Shown: positions 1 through 6,486, counted from the first letter of the stretch. The stretch is 7,200 nt of DNA from an uncultured Caulobacteraceae bacterium (GCA_937967425.1 CALBST010000160.1:1-7200), one strand, 5' to 3'. Made by a program: numbers and translations. The notes: generated by a model from the letters alone, not told the origin.

Positions 1-354
1 AAGGGCGGGCGAGGTGTGTTCCAAGGCAAGATCGTCGTCGAGCGCGCTGCGCAGAAGACGGACGCGCGCCAGCACCACCAAGGGCTGTTGCTTGAAGACG
101 GCGCCGAAATCTTCGCGAAGCCGGAACTGATGATCTATGCCGATGACGTGCAGTGCGCGCACGGCAATACGGCCGGTGGATTGGATGAGCGCGCGCTCTT
201 CTATATGCGCTCGCGCGGGATTCCGGAGGCGGAAGCGCGGGCGTTGTTAATTGAGGCGTTTCTGACGGAAACGATTCCGGAGGGAATATCGGAAGCGCTT
301 CGCGATGAGCTTACGGCGTCTATCCGCAACTGGTTGGCGGGAGCGTCCTCATGA
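1..354 (+). CDS. sufD: SufD, Fe-S cluster assembly scaffold subunit (C-terminal part)
   Basis: The gene enters from the left edge, open in frame from base 1, so 117 C-terminal residues are visible and the true start lies outside. SufD pairs with SufB and the ATPase SufC in the cytosolic SufBCD scaffold on which Fe-S clusters are built. The visible part matches the end of the SufB/SufD beta-helix and the C-terminal helical domain: 'GRGVFQGKIVV', then 'YADDVQCAHG', then 'RSRGIPEAEARALL'. The His of 'CAHG' (visible residue 54) corresponds to E. coli SufD His360, which family studies implicate in cluster assembly at the SufB-SufD interface; the neighbouring Cys (residue 52) is also kept. The stop overlaps the sufS start as ATGA, which implies translational coupling within the suf operon. 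The first possible start inside the window is a GTG at 16, but homology clearly begins upstream of it, so the gene is cut by the window and not truncated. Confidence 0.93.
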   Translation, partial: KGGRGVFQGKIVVERAAQKTDARQHHQGLLLEDGAEIFAKPELMIYADDVQCAHGNTAGGLDERALFYMRSRGIPEAEARALLIEAFLTETIPEGISEALRDELTASIRNWLAGASS

Positions 355-1580
355 ATGCGCCGCTGGTCCGCCCGTTCGATGTGGACGCCGTCCGCGCGCA
401 GTTCGCCATCCTTGGGCGAACGGTCAACGATCGCGCCTTGGTCTATCTCGATAGTGCCGCCAGCGCGCAGAAGCCGGAGGCGGTGATCGAGGCGATGGCG
501 GCGCAAATGCGCGGCGCCTACGCCAACGTTCACCGCGGCTTGCATACGCTGGCGAACGAGACGACTGAGGCGTTTGAGGCGGCGCGCTCTACGGTGGCGC
601 GCTTTATCAATGCGCCGACTACCGACAGTATCATTTTCACCAAGGGCGGGACGCAAGCGATCAACATTGTCGCCGCCGGCCTCGATGTGAAGCCCGGCGA
701 TGAGATCGTGCTTTCGGTGATGGAGCACCACTCCAACATCGTGCCCTGGCACTTCCTGCGCGAGCGCAAGGGCGCTGTGCTTAAGTGGCTCGATATCGAT
801 GACGATGGCGGCATCGATTTGGCGGCGCTGGATGCTTTGATCGGTCCGCGCACCAAGCTGGTCGCGATCACGCATATGTCGAACGTACTCGGCGCCAAGA
901 CGCCAGCTGCTGAGGTCGCACGCATCGCGCATGCTAAAGGCGTGAAAGTGCTGTTCGATGGTTGCCAGGCGACGGTGCATGGGCGCGTGGACGTGCAGGC
1001 AATTGATGCCGACTTCTATGCCTTTACCGGCCACAAGCTTTATGGGCCGACGGGCATCGGCGTGCTCTACGGCAAGCGCGATCTGCTGGCGGCGATGGCG
1101 CCGTTCGAAGGCGGCGGCGAGATGATCGACATCGTCGAGCGCGAGCGGGTGACGTACAACGAGCCGCCGCATCGGTTCGAGGCGGGCACGCCGCCGATCA
1201 TCGAGGCGATCGGCCTCAAGGCGGCGATCGATTGGCTCAGCTCTCAGGATCGCGGCGCCGTCGAAGCGCACGAAGCCGCGCTCCGCGATCGGACGATGGC
1301 GGCGTTGCGTGAACTCAACTGGGTGAAGCTCCACGGCGCCGCGCCGGACAAGGGCGCCATTGTCGCGTTCTCGGTGGAGGGCGCTCATCCGCACGACATC
1401 GCGCAGATCTTGGATCGCCAGGGCGTCGCGATCCGCGCCGGGCATCACTGCGCGCAACCCTTGATGCAGCGCCTGGGCGTTACCGCCACGGCGCGGGCGA
1501 GTTTTGCGTGCTATAATCGGCTTGAAGACGTCGATGCGTTGGTCGAGGCCTTGCACAAGGCGCGGAAGCTTCTGAGTTAG
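351..1580 (+). CDS. sufS: SufS, class II cysteine desulfurase
   Basis: This PLP-dependent enzyme removes sulfur from L-cysteine as a persulfide for Fe-S cluster assembly, releasing alanine. At 409 aa it is full length for SufS/CsdA-type enzymes. The PLP-binding lysine is K229 in 'FTGHKLYGPTG', the cofactor-facing region 'MEHHSNIVPW' lies at 124-133, D203 sits in 'FDGCQ', and the persulfide-forming cysteine is C367 in 'RAGHHCAQPLM'. The motif 'RASFACYN' (R382) follows. The context RxGHHC and the short loop around C367 are typical of the SufS group and not of IscS. A GGGAG ribosome binding site at 339-343, 7 nt upstream, supports the ATG at 351, which overlaps the sufD stop by 4 nt. A slight oddity is Cys205 in 'DGCQ', where E. 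coli SufS has Ala; this need not affect catalysis. No SufE or SufU gene is visible in the window. Confidence 0.97.
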   Translation: MNAPLVRPFDVDAVRAQFAILGRTVNDRALVYLDSAASAQKPEAVIEAMAAQMRGAYANVHRGLHTLANETTEAFEAARSTVARFINAPTTDSIIFTKGGTQAINIVAAGLDVKPGDEIVLSVMEHHSNIVPWHFLRERKGAVLKWLDIDDDGGIDLAALDALIGPRTKLVAITHMSNVLGAKTPAAEVARIAHAKGVKVLFDGCQATVHGRVDVQAIDADFYAFTGHKLYGPTGIGVLYGKRDLLAAMAPFEGGGEMIDIVERERVTYNEPPHRFEAGTPPIIEAIGLKAAIDWLSSQDRGAVEAHEAALRDRTMAALRELNWVKLHGAAPDKGAIVAFSVEGAHPHDIAQILDRQGVAIRAGHHCAQPLMQRLGVTATARASFACYNRLEDVDALVEALHKARKLLS

Positions 1581-1583
1581 AGG

Positions 1584-1937
1584 ATGATGGACGGTTCCGT
1601 TTCCCCACCGAGCGCTCTGCCGAAGGCAGAACTTGACCGCATCACCGATGACCTGGTGGCGCAGTTCAAGACCGTATTCGACCCGGAAATCCCGGTTGAT
1701 ATCTATGAGCTCGGGCTCATCTATAAGGTCGACATCAACGATGAAGGCTTTGTCGATATCGAGATGACGTTGACCGCGCCGGGCTGCCCGGTCGCTGGCG
1801 AAATGCCGGGATGGGTGGAAGCGGCGGCGCGCAAAGTGCGCGGCGTGACTGGCGCGAAAGTCAATCTGACGTTCGATCCGCCGTGGACGACGGCGCGCAT
1901 GAGTGATGAAGCCAAGCTCGAACTGAACATGTTGTAG
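1584..1937 (+). CDS. sufT: SufT, DUF59/MIP18-family Fe-S maturation protein
   Basis: This 117-residue protein is made almost entirely of a DUF59 (MIP18-like) domain, of the kind found in alphaproteobacterial suf operons. SufT proteins are associated with maturation of Fe-S proteins, especially when demand is high; the biochemical role is not fully settled. Diagnostic stretches are 'VFDPEIPVDIYELGLIY' at about 31-47 and 'TAPGCPVAGEMP' at about 64-75, with the family's conserved cysteine at C68, and 'FDPPWTTARMSDEAKLEL' near the C-terminus. It starts 3 nt after sufS. There are two adjacent ATGs (1584 and 1587). An AGAGG at 1579-1583 abuts the first and is slightly better placed for the second, so the true N-terminus could be one residue shorter. 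The first ~15 residues are low-complexity and lie outside the conserved domain. Confidence 0.92.
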   Translation: MMDGSVSPPSALPKAELDRITDDLVAQFKTVFDPEIPVDIYELGLIYKVDINDEGFVDIEMTLTAPGCPVAGEMPGWVEAAARKVRGVTGAKVNLTFDPPWTTARMSDEAKLELNML

Positions 1938-1940
1938 GCC

Positions 1941-2303
1941 ATGACGCGTAGACCGAGACCAAAGATCGTGACGCTCACTGAGGCCGCCGCCGCGCGGGTC
2001 AAGGACATCGTGGCGAAGAGCGACAAACCTTATCTGCGCGTCGGCGTCGTCAATGGCGGTTGCGCGGGCATGGAATACACGCTCGACTATGCCGCTGAGC
2101 CAGCGCCGTTCGACGAACTGGTCGAGGATAAGGACGTGAAGATCCTGGTGGCGGCTGACGCGGTGCTGTTCTTGCTCGGCTCTGAGATCGACTACGAGAC
2201 CACGCGCCTCTCCTCGAAGTTCGTATTCCGCAATCCCAACCAGACTGATGCATGCGGTTGCGGCGAGAGCGTAACCATCGTGCCGGCGAAAGCCGAGGCG
2301 TAG
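1941..2303 (+). CDS. sufA: SufA-type A-type Fe-S cluster carrier
   Basis: This 120-residue HesB/IscA-family protein is thought to accept clusters from the Suf scaffold and pass them to target proteins in the cytosol. The three cluster-binding cysteines of the family are present: C41 in 'VVNGGCAGMEY', then C105 and C107 in 'DACGCGES' close to the C-terminus. The spacing and length are normal for A-type carriers. The gene begins 3 nt after sufT; no strong ribosome binding site is visible before the ATG at 1941, so expression probably relies on coupling to sufT translation. Sequence alone does not cleanly separate SufA, IscA and ErpA; the sufA name rests on its place at the end of the suf operon. 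Confidence 0.93.
   Translation: MTRRPRPKIVTLTEAAAARVKDIVAKSDKPYLRVGVVNGGCAGMEYTLDYAAEPAPFDELVEDKDVKILVAADAVLFLLGSEIDYETTRLSSKFVFRNPNQTDACGCGESVTIVPAKAEA
2294..2298 (+). promoter_or_regulatory. Ribosome binding site fixing the TfoX-domain start
   Basis: A CGAGG inside the last codons of sufA lies 7 nt before a GTG at 2306. This spacing selects that GTG over the upstream in-frame ATG at 2252, which would place 18 residues inside the sufA coding sequence, with no resemblance to the TfoX domain. Confidence 0.55.
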
Positions 2304-2305
2304 AG

Positions 2306-2677
2306 GTGGCGGGCGACAGCTTCCACGAGTTCGTGAAGGAGCTGTTCGCCGGCGTCGGCCCCGTTCAAATCAAACGCATGTTCGGCGGCGCCGGCGGCTA
2401 TGCTGATGGCGTTATGTTTCTGCTGCTGGCGGACGACACGATCTACTTAAAGGTCGATGACGCGCTGAAGGCTGAGCTTGGCGCTGAGGGCTGCGGGCCG
2501 TTCGTGTGGGAGCCGCAGAGTGGGCCGCGCGCCGGTGAGAAGCTCGATCTCGGTTACTGGCGTCTACCGGACAGCGCGCTAGATGATCCCGAAGAAGCGG
2601 CGGTGTGGGGCCGCAAAGCGCTAGCGTTCGCCAAGGCCAAAGCCGCGGCGAAGAAGCCGAGAAAGACTAAGCGCTAG
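2306..2677 (+). CDS. TfoX/Sxy N-terminal-domain protein, small
   Basis: This protein is 123 aa from the GTG at 2306, just 2 nt after sufA, so it looks like the last gene of the suf transcript. It carries a TfoX N-terminal-type domain, recognisable by 'VQIKRMFGGAGGYADGVMF' (about 20-38), 'DDTIYLKVDD' and the later 'FVWEPQSGP...LGYWRLP' segment. The C-terminal TfoX domain of full-length competence regulators (Sxy/TfoX of gammaproteobacteria) is absent, as is usual for stand-alone alphaproteobacterial members, whose function is unknown; I would not infer a role in competence. The protein ends in a very basic Ala/Lys tail (about 104-123, 'AKAKAAAKKPRKTKR'), which could bind nucleic acid. There is no signal peptide or membrane segment. 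The stop codon shares CTAG with the convergent gene on the other strand. Confidence 0.8.
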   Translation: MAGDSFHEFVKELFAGVGPVQIKRMFGGAGGYADGVMFLLLADDTIYLKVDDALKAELGAEGCGPFVWEPQSGPRAGEKLDLGYWRLPDSALDDPEEAAVWGRKALAFAKAKAAAKKPRKTKR

Positions 2678-2943
2678 AAGTCTGGCGTCCCGTCCTTGTC
2701 GAGATCGCGGGCGCGTTCGGCCCAGCCCTCGTTCGGGTCCGCCGGATTGACGCCAAACCACAGGGCCAATGGCGTTTCCCGCCATTCTGTCGTGCCAATG
2801 CCAACCGCGATGAGCGACGAGGGGACAAGCACGGCGGAGAGGACGGCAAGCGCGATAAACCCTTGCGAAGCCTTGATCTCCGCCCAGGTTCCGCCTTCGA
2901 GCCAGATGCGGATCGGCTCCAGAAGCCACGCAATCTCTTGCAT
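2674..2943 (-). CDS. Small single-span membrane protein, unknown function
   Basis: This 89-aa protein lies 23 nt downstream of the crotonase-family gene on the same strand, so it is probably cotranscribed. It has an amphipathic, Trp-rich N-terminus ('MQEIAWLLEPIRIWLEGG'), one clear hydrophobic segment at about 29-49 ('FIALAVLSAVLVPSSLIAVGI'), a Pro/Trp-rich stretch, and an acidic C-terminus ending 'DLDKDGTPDF' (80-89). That end resembles a single calcium-binding DxDxDG loop as in EF-hand or dockerin-like repeats, but a lone copy at the very end is weak evidence for metal binding. I recognise no family. Several other frames are open here on both strands; I prefer this one because only it gives a coherent membrane segment and a natural amino-acid composition. 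No strong ribosome binding site precedes the ATG at 2943. Confidence 0.6.
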   Translation of the reverse strand: MQEIAWLLEPIRIWLEGGTWAEIKASQGFIALAVLSAVLVPSSLIAVGIGTTEWRETPLALWFGVNPADPNEGWAERARDLDKDGTPDF

Positions 2944-2966
2944 GGCATGAGCTTAACAGAACGCGG

Positions 2967-3749
2967 TTAAGCGCCTTTGAAGTTTGCAGGACGCTTCTGA
3001 AAGAAAGCTTGCACGCCCTCGCGAAAATCCTCGGTGCGGCCGGCGAGTTTCTGCGCCTGACGTTCGGCGTGAACTTGCTCCTCCCAGGAATTGTCCAACG
3101 ACGCCCAAGCGAGCCGGCGGATCATGCCGAGTGTTTTCGTGGGGCCGTTGGCGAGTTCGAGGGCGAGCGTCTTGGCCGTCGGCAACAATTCGGAATCCGG
3201 CACGCAACGGTTAATGAGGCCCCATTCATAAGCTTGCTTGGCCGGAATACGTTCGCCCAGCAGCATCATCTCCATGGCGCGGGCGCGGCCGATCATGCGC
3301 GGCAGGTGATAGGTGGCGCTGCCATCCGGCACGAGGCCGATGCGGCGGAAGGCTTGGAGGAAGTAGGCGCTCTCGCCCGCAACAATCAGATCGCCCAGCA
3401 ACGCGAACGAGCAGCCAATGCCGGCTGCGGCGCCGTTCACCGCGGTGACGTACGGGATTGGCAGATCGCGCAGCTTCTTCACGAATGGATTGAAGGTTTG
3501 CTCGAGACGCGCGCCGAGATCGGGTTGGCCATCATCGGCGAGGGGCGGTGCGCCGCTGGCGAGGTTGGCGCCGGACGAAAAGCCGCGACCTTCGCCTGTC
3601 AAGATGATGCAGCGCGCCTCGCTGGAAGCGCGATCAAAAAGGACGTTCAACTCTTCCGTCATTTCGACGGAGATCGCGTTCAGCGTCGCCGGATCGGACA
3701 GGGTGATGAGCGCGACGCCGTCCTGAAGTTCATACTTGGCTTTAGCCAT
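2967..3749 (-). CDS. Enoyl-CoA hydratase/isomerase family protein (PaaG-like)
   Basis: This 260-aa crotonase-superfamily protein is full length. The oxyanion-hole elements are 'GRGFSSGANL' (about 55-63) and 'NGAAAGIG' (105-112). The two catalytic glutamates of true enoyl-CoA hydratases are missing: the first aligns with S114 in 'GCSFALLGD' and the second with F134 in 'LQAFRRIGLVPD'. D142 in 'GLVPDGSATYHLP' is kept and matches the catalytic Asp of PaaG-type isomerases. The C-terminus 'LAGRTEDFREGVQAFFQKR' also resembles E. coli PaaG. An acyl-CoA double-bond or epoxide isomerase is therefore more likely than a hydratase, but the substrate is unknown and no other phenylacetate genes are in view. 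The start at 3749 has a good GGGAGAG ribosome binding site (3754-3760 on the - strand, 4 nt spacing). It is separated from the upstream cyclase gene by 78 nt. Confidence 0.9.
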   Translation of the reverse strand: MAKAKYELQDGVALITLSDPATLNAISVEMTEELNVLFDRASSEARCIILTGEGRGFSSGANLASGAPPLADDGQPDLGARLEQTFNPFVKKLRDLPIPYVTAVNGAAAGIGCSFALLGDLIVAGESAYFLQAFRRIGLVPDGSATYHLPRMIGRARAMEMMLLGERIPAKQAYEWGLINRCVPDSELLPTAKTLALELANGPTKTLGMIRRLAWASLDNSWEEQVHAERQAQKLAGRTEDFREGVQAFFQKRPANFKGA

Positions 3750-3827
3750 TATTCTCTCCCACGCCTGAGCGCTGAGAGCAGTCTAAACGAAGTCGTGGGG
3801 CCGGGGATACGCTGCCGGAACGTCAGC

Positions 3828-4883
3828 CTAAGCGACGTAAAGCACCGGCGTTGCGTCCGTGGTCGTTTGATTGCGGCCGTTGCGCTTCGAAGCGTAGAGG
3901 CAGGCGTCCGCGCGCTCGACGAGGCCCGCTGGCGTGTCGCCTGATTGAAGGCGCGCGATGCCGATGGACACCGTCACTTGTCCCAGATCCTCATTCGTCG
4001 AGCGGCGGCGTAGGCGCTTCGCCTGAATGGCCTCACGCAGCGCTTCGGCCGTCTGCTGCGCGACGCGTGCGCTCATGCGCGGCATAATCACGGCAAACTC
4101 TTCGCCACCGTAACGGGCGACGAGGAAGTCTGGCCGTGCATGCGCCTGCAGGGCACTCGCCAGGAAGCGGAGAATCTGATCGCCGGTGTGATGGCCCCAG
4201 GTGTCGTTGAAGCGCTTGAAATAATCGATGTCGCACAGAAGCAGCGAAAGCTCGGTGCGCTGCGCCTTGGCTTCTTCGATGCGCATACGCAGCGTTTCGT
4301 CGAACATCCTGCGGTTGGCGAGGCCGGTCAGGCTGTCGGTCAGCGACTCCATGCGCACGGATTCGAGGCTTGAGCGCAGCGTGTCGATTTCCGCCGTCGA
4401 CTTCTTCAGCTGCTCGTTGAGGGTCTGATTGTGATTGGCCATGTCGAGCGTCGCCGCCGCGAGGCTCGATACGATCTGACGAATTTGTTCGGGGCCAAGC
4501 CCCTTGTTCAAATCGGTCGCGGCGCTTTCGAGTGTGCGCCCGTAATCGCCACTCTTGCTCTCAGCTTCCCTGAGGAACGAGACAACATGCCCGAGGTCGC
4601 GGGCGATCTTTTCACCAGCCAGCACGATTTGGGCTGAAGCGCCGAGGCCGGTGAAGAATTGTTCGTGGAGCTGTGCGTTCTCCTCCGCGGTAAAAACAGT
4701 GCCCGCGCCGATCCGAGAATCGATGGCCTCGCGCAGCTGCTGATTGCGCCCGAGCCGATAGGCCAACCAGACCTCATAATTTGCGCTGGTGGGCGGCACC
4801 CCGTGAAGGCGCATGAGATCGAGCGTCTCCAAAGCGACATTAGCGCCGCCGGGGCCCTGCATCAGGATATCTTGGTCAGTCAC
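3828..4883 (-). CDS. GGDEF-domain diguanylate cyclase, soluble
   Basis: This 351-aa protein is predicted to make cyclic di-GMP from two GTP. The C-terminal GGDEF domain (about 175-340) has 'DSLTGLANRRMF' (183-194), the metal-binding 'CDIDYFKRFNDTWGHHTGD' (217-235, D218), and the active-site GGEEF at 259-263, so activity is expected. The inhibitory I-site RxxD, nine residues before GGEEF, reads R250-P-D-F253, so product inhibition is probably lost. The N-terminal ~150 residues have no membrane segment or signal peptide; they contain 'HGVPPTSANYEVWLAYRLG' (about 27-45), a stretch I associate with N-terminal regions of other GGDEF proteins, followed by helical, probably coiled-coil sequence up to about 180. 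The start is the GTG at 4883, because an in-frame stop lies 27 nt upstream and there is no ATG or other start between; Met8 (4862) is an alternative. The gene is divergent from the aldehyde dehydrogenase gene. Confidence 0.92.
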   Translation of the reverse strand: MTDQDILMQGPGGANVALETLDLMRLHGVPPTSANYEVWLAYRLGRNQQLREAIDSRIGAGTVFTAEENAQLHEQFFTGLGASAQIVLAGEKIARDLGHVVSFLREAESKSGDYGRTLESAATDLNKGLGPEQIRQIVSSLAAATLDMANHNQTLNEQLKKSTAEIDTLRSSLESVRMESLTDSLTGLANRRMFDETLRMRIEEAKAQRTELSLLLCDIDYFKRFNDTWGHHTGDQILRFLASALQAHARPDFLVARYGGEEFAVIMPRMSARVAQQTAEALREAIQAKRLRRRSTNEDLGQVTVSIGIARLQSGDTPAGLVERADACLYASKRNGRNQTTTDATPVLYVA

Positions 4884-4892
4884 GCAAAACCC

Positions 4893-4903
4893 GCAGAATC
4901 TGC
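4893..4903. promoter_or_regulatory. Short palindrome just upstream of the diguanylate cyclase gene
   Basis: GCAGA-A-TCTGC is a perfect 5-bp inverted repeat with a 1-bp centre, 10 bp before the GTG start of the cyclase gene. On the transcript it would fall in the leader, next to or over the place where a ribosome binding site should be, and no clear one is visible. It could be an operator or a chance palindrome. Confidence 0.2.
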
Positions 4904-4979
4904 AATCTCAGCGACGCTAGCGGGCAGGATATGGACGAGTGGTAAATGCCGCTCACCATCGATAAAAAATGAGTAGTTG

Positions 4980-5000
4980 CGCTTACGTCCACGGTAAGCG
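4980..5000. promoter_or_regulatory. Inverted repeat upstream of the aldehyde dehydrogenase gene, candidate operator
   Basis: CGCTTAC (4980-4986) and GTAAGCG (4994-5000) are exact reverse complements separated by 7 bp, giving a 21-bp site with arm centres about 14 bp apart. It ends 34 bp before the aldehyde dehydrogenase ATG, a usual place for a repressor or activator site near a promoter. A weak -35-like TTGCGC (4977-4982) overlaps the left arm and a weak -10-like TAGACA follows at 5002-5007, so the promoter itself is only suggested. The gene's ribosome binding site is GGGAGG at 5023-5028, 6 nt before the ATG. Confidence 0.4.
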
Positions 5001-5034
5001 GTAGACATAAGCCAAAGGCCTTGGGAGGCGCGAA

Positions 5035-6486
5035 ATGAACCGGCCCGTTCAGCCGTCGATCGAAGAGACCAAATCCAAAATGGTCGCGATTCTGGAGCTG
5101 CAGAAGCGGCTGCAGACGAGCAAGGGCCCGCCGGACGCGAGATTGCGCAAGGACAGGCTGACGCGCGCGATCAATCTGGTGCTGGCCCACAAGGATGAGT
5201 TTCTGGATGCGTTGAACGAGGACTTTGGCGCCCGCTCACGGGACATGTCGCTGTTCACGGATATTTCGGGAGCGATAGGACCGCTCAAGCAGGCGCGCGC
5301 AAATCTTGAGAAGTGGATGGCGCCGCAGAAGCGTGGCGTGACTCCGGCCGCGCTGGGACTTTTTGGCGCGCGCGCCGAAGTGCGTTACCAGCCCAAAGGC
5401 GTCGTCGGCGTGATCTCGCCGTGGAATTTTCCGGTGTCGCTTGCGTTCGATGCGATCGCCGGGGCGTTCGCCGCAGGCAATCGGGTTATGCTCAAACCGT
5501 CCGAGTTCACGCCGGCGGTGTCAGCGCTCATGGCGCAGACGATCGATCTCTATTTCGATGAAGACGAACTCGCCGTGATCCAAGGCGGGCCGGACGTGGG
5601 CGCCGCATTTGCCGGGCTCGCATTCGATCATCTGATCTTCACCGGCGCGACGAATGTCGGGCGTCACGTAATGCGCGCAGCGGCTGACAATCTGGTGCCA
5701 GTCACGTTGGAACTGGGCGGCAAGTCGCCGGTCATTATCGGTAAGAGCGCTGATTTGACCAAGACTGCGGCGCGCGTGATGACCGGCAAGACGATGAACG
5801 CCGGCCAAATCTGCTTGGCGCCGGACTATGTGTTGGCGCCAAAGGAAAGCGTGCCCGAGTTTGTGGCGGCTTCGAAAGCGGCGGTCGCGAAGATGTACCC
5901 GACGCTGAAGGACAACGCCGATTACACCTCGATCATCAATCAGCGTCACTATGATCGCATCTCTGGTTTGATCGCCGACGCGAAGGCCAAGGGCGGCGAG
6001 ATCGTCACCATCAATCCCGCCAACGAGGATTTCAGCCAGCAAGAGCACCGCAAAATCCCGCCCACGATCATCTTGAACGCGACGGACGATATGCAGGTGA
6101 TGAAGGAGGAAATCTTCGGTCCCGTATTGCCGGTGCGAACGGTGGAGTCTGTTGATGCGGCCATCTCCGAAATCAATGCGCGGCCACGACCATTGGCGCT
6201 CTACTATTTCGGTGAAGACAGCGCCGAAAGCGAAGCGCTGCTTGAGCGCACGCACTCGGGCGGCGTGACGATCAATGACGTGATCTTCCACTTCGCCATG
6301 GATGAGCTGCCGTTCGGCGGTGTCGGCCCATCCGGCATGGGCGCCTATCACGGCCATCGCGGCTTCATTGAGTTCAGCCACGAGAAGGCGATCTATCGCC
6401 AGATTTCGTCAGAACTGTTGGCGATGCTGCGCCCGCCGTATGGCGCAGCCTTCCGCAAGCAGATGGCGGCGCGGCTGAAGCCTTGA
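5035..6486 (+). CDS. NAD(P)+-dependent aldehyde dehydrogenase, coniferyl-aldehyde-dehydrogenase-like
   Basis: This cytosolic enzyme of 483 aa oxidises an aldehyde to its carboxylic acid. Catalytic features of the ALDH superfamily are all present: N131 in 'SPWNFP', cofactor-binding K154 in 'LKPSEFTP', 'FTGATNVGRHVM' (202-213), the general base E226 in 'LELGGKSP', the nucleophile C260 in 'NAGQICLAPDYVL', and 'EEIFGPVLPV' (358-367). The N-terminal lead, the C-terminal 'PFGGVGPSGMGAYHGHRGF' and the short overall length resemble the CalB/coniferyl aldehyde dehydrogenase and class 3 ALDH group. That group name is traditional; members in organisms without lignin-degradation genes act on various aromatic or long-chain aldehydes, so the substrate here is uncertain. 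The start at 5035 is supported by GGGAGG 6 nt upstream. It appears to be transcribed alone, divergent from the cyclase gene and convergent with the helicase gene, with a repeat-pair hairpin right after its stop. Confidence 0.92.
   Translation: MNRPVQPSIEETKSKMVAILELQKRLQTSKGPPDARLRKDRLTRAINLVLAHKDEFLDALNEDFGARSRDMSLFTDISGAIGPLKQARANLEKWMAPQKRGVTPAALGLFGARAEVRYQPKGVVGVISPWNFPVSLAFDAIAGAFAAGNRVMLKPSEFTPAVSALMAQTIDLYFDEDELAVIQGGPDVGAAFAGLAFDHLIFTGATNVGRHVMRAAADNLVPVTLELGGKSPVIIGKSADLTKTAARVMTGKTMNAGQICLAPDYVLAPKESVPEFVAASKAAVAKMYPTLKDNADYTSIINQRHYDRISGLIADAKAKGGEIVTINPANEDFSQQEHRKIPPTIILNATDDMQVMKEEIFGPVLPVRTVESVDAAISEINARPRPLALYYFGEDSAESEALLERTHSGGVTINDVIFHFAMDELPFGGVGPSGMGAYHGHRGFIEFSHEKAIYRQISSELLAMLRPPYGAAFRKQMAARLKP

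Noticed and set aside
16..354. A complete small protein starting at GTG 16
   Set aside because: SufD homology continues in frame through the left edge of the window, so this is an internal codon of sufD.
201..1556. A 451-aa open frame on the - strand opposite sufS
   Set aside because: It is antisense to a clearly identified enzyme, its composition is extremely rich in Arg and His as expected of a mirrored GC-rich frame, and it shows no recognisable domain.
2252..2305. The upstream ATG of the TfoX-domain frame at 2252
   Set aside because: It would add 18 basic residues encoded inside sufA with no family similarity; the GTG at 2306 has a well-spaced GAGG.
2621..2950. Alternative minus-strand frames of 102 and 93 aa and a plus-strand frame of 84 aa over the small membrane gene
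   Set aside because: They are Arg/Ser/Pro-rich without a coherent hydrophobic segment; the 89-aa frame gives the natural protein.
3750..3827. Possible terminator or promoter in the gap between the cyclase and crotonase genes
   Set aside because: Only short GC palindromes (AGCGCT, CCGG pairs) and no convincing -35/-10 pair or stem with U-run; the crotonase ribosome binding site is the only element I can support.
3009..3944. A 311-aa open frame on the + strand opposite the crotonase gene and the end of the cyclase gene
   Set aside because: It spans two real opposite-strand genes and their intergenic gap, with a shadow-like composition and no domain.
5521..6381. A 286-aa open frame on the - strand inside the aldehyde dehydrogenase gene
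   Set aside because: Arg/His/Asp-rich mirrored frame of a full-length ALDH with all catalytic residues; no independent features.
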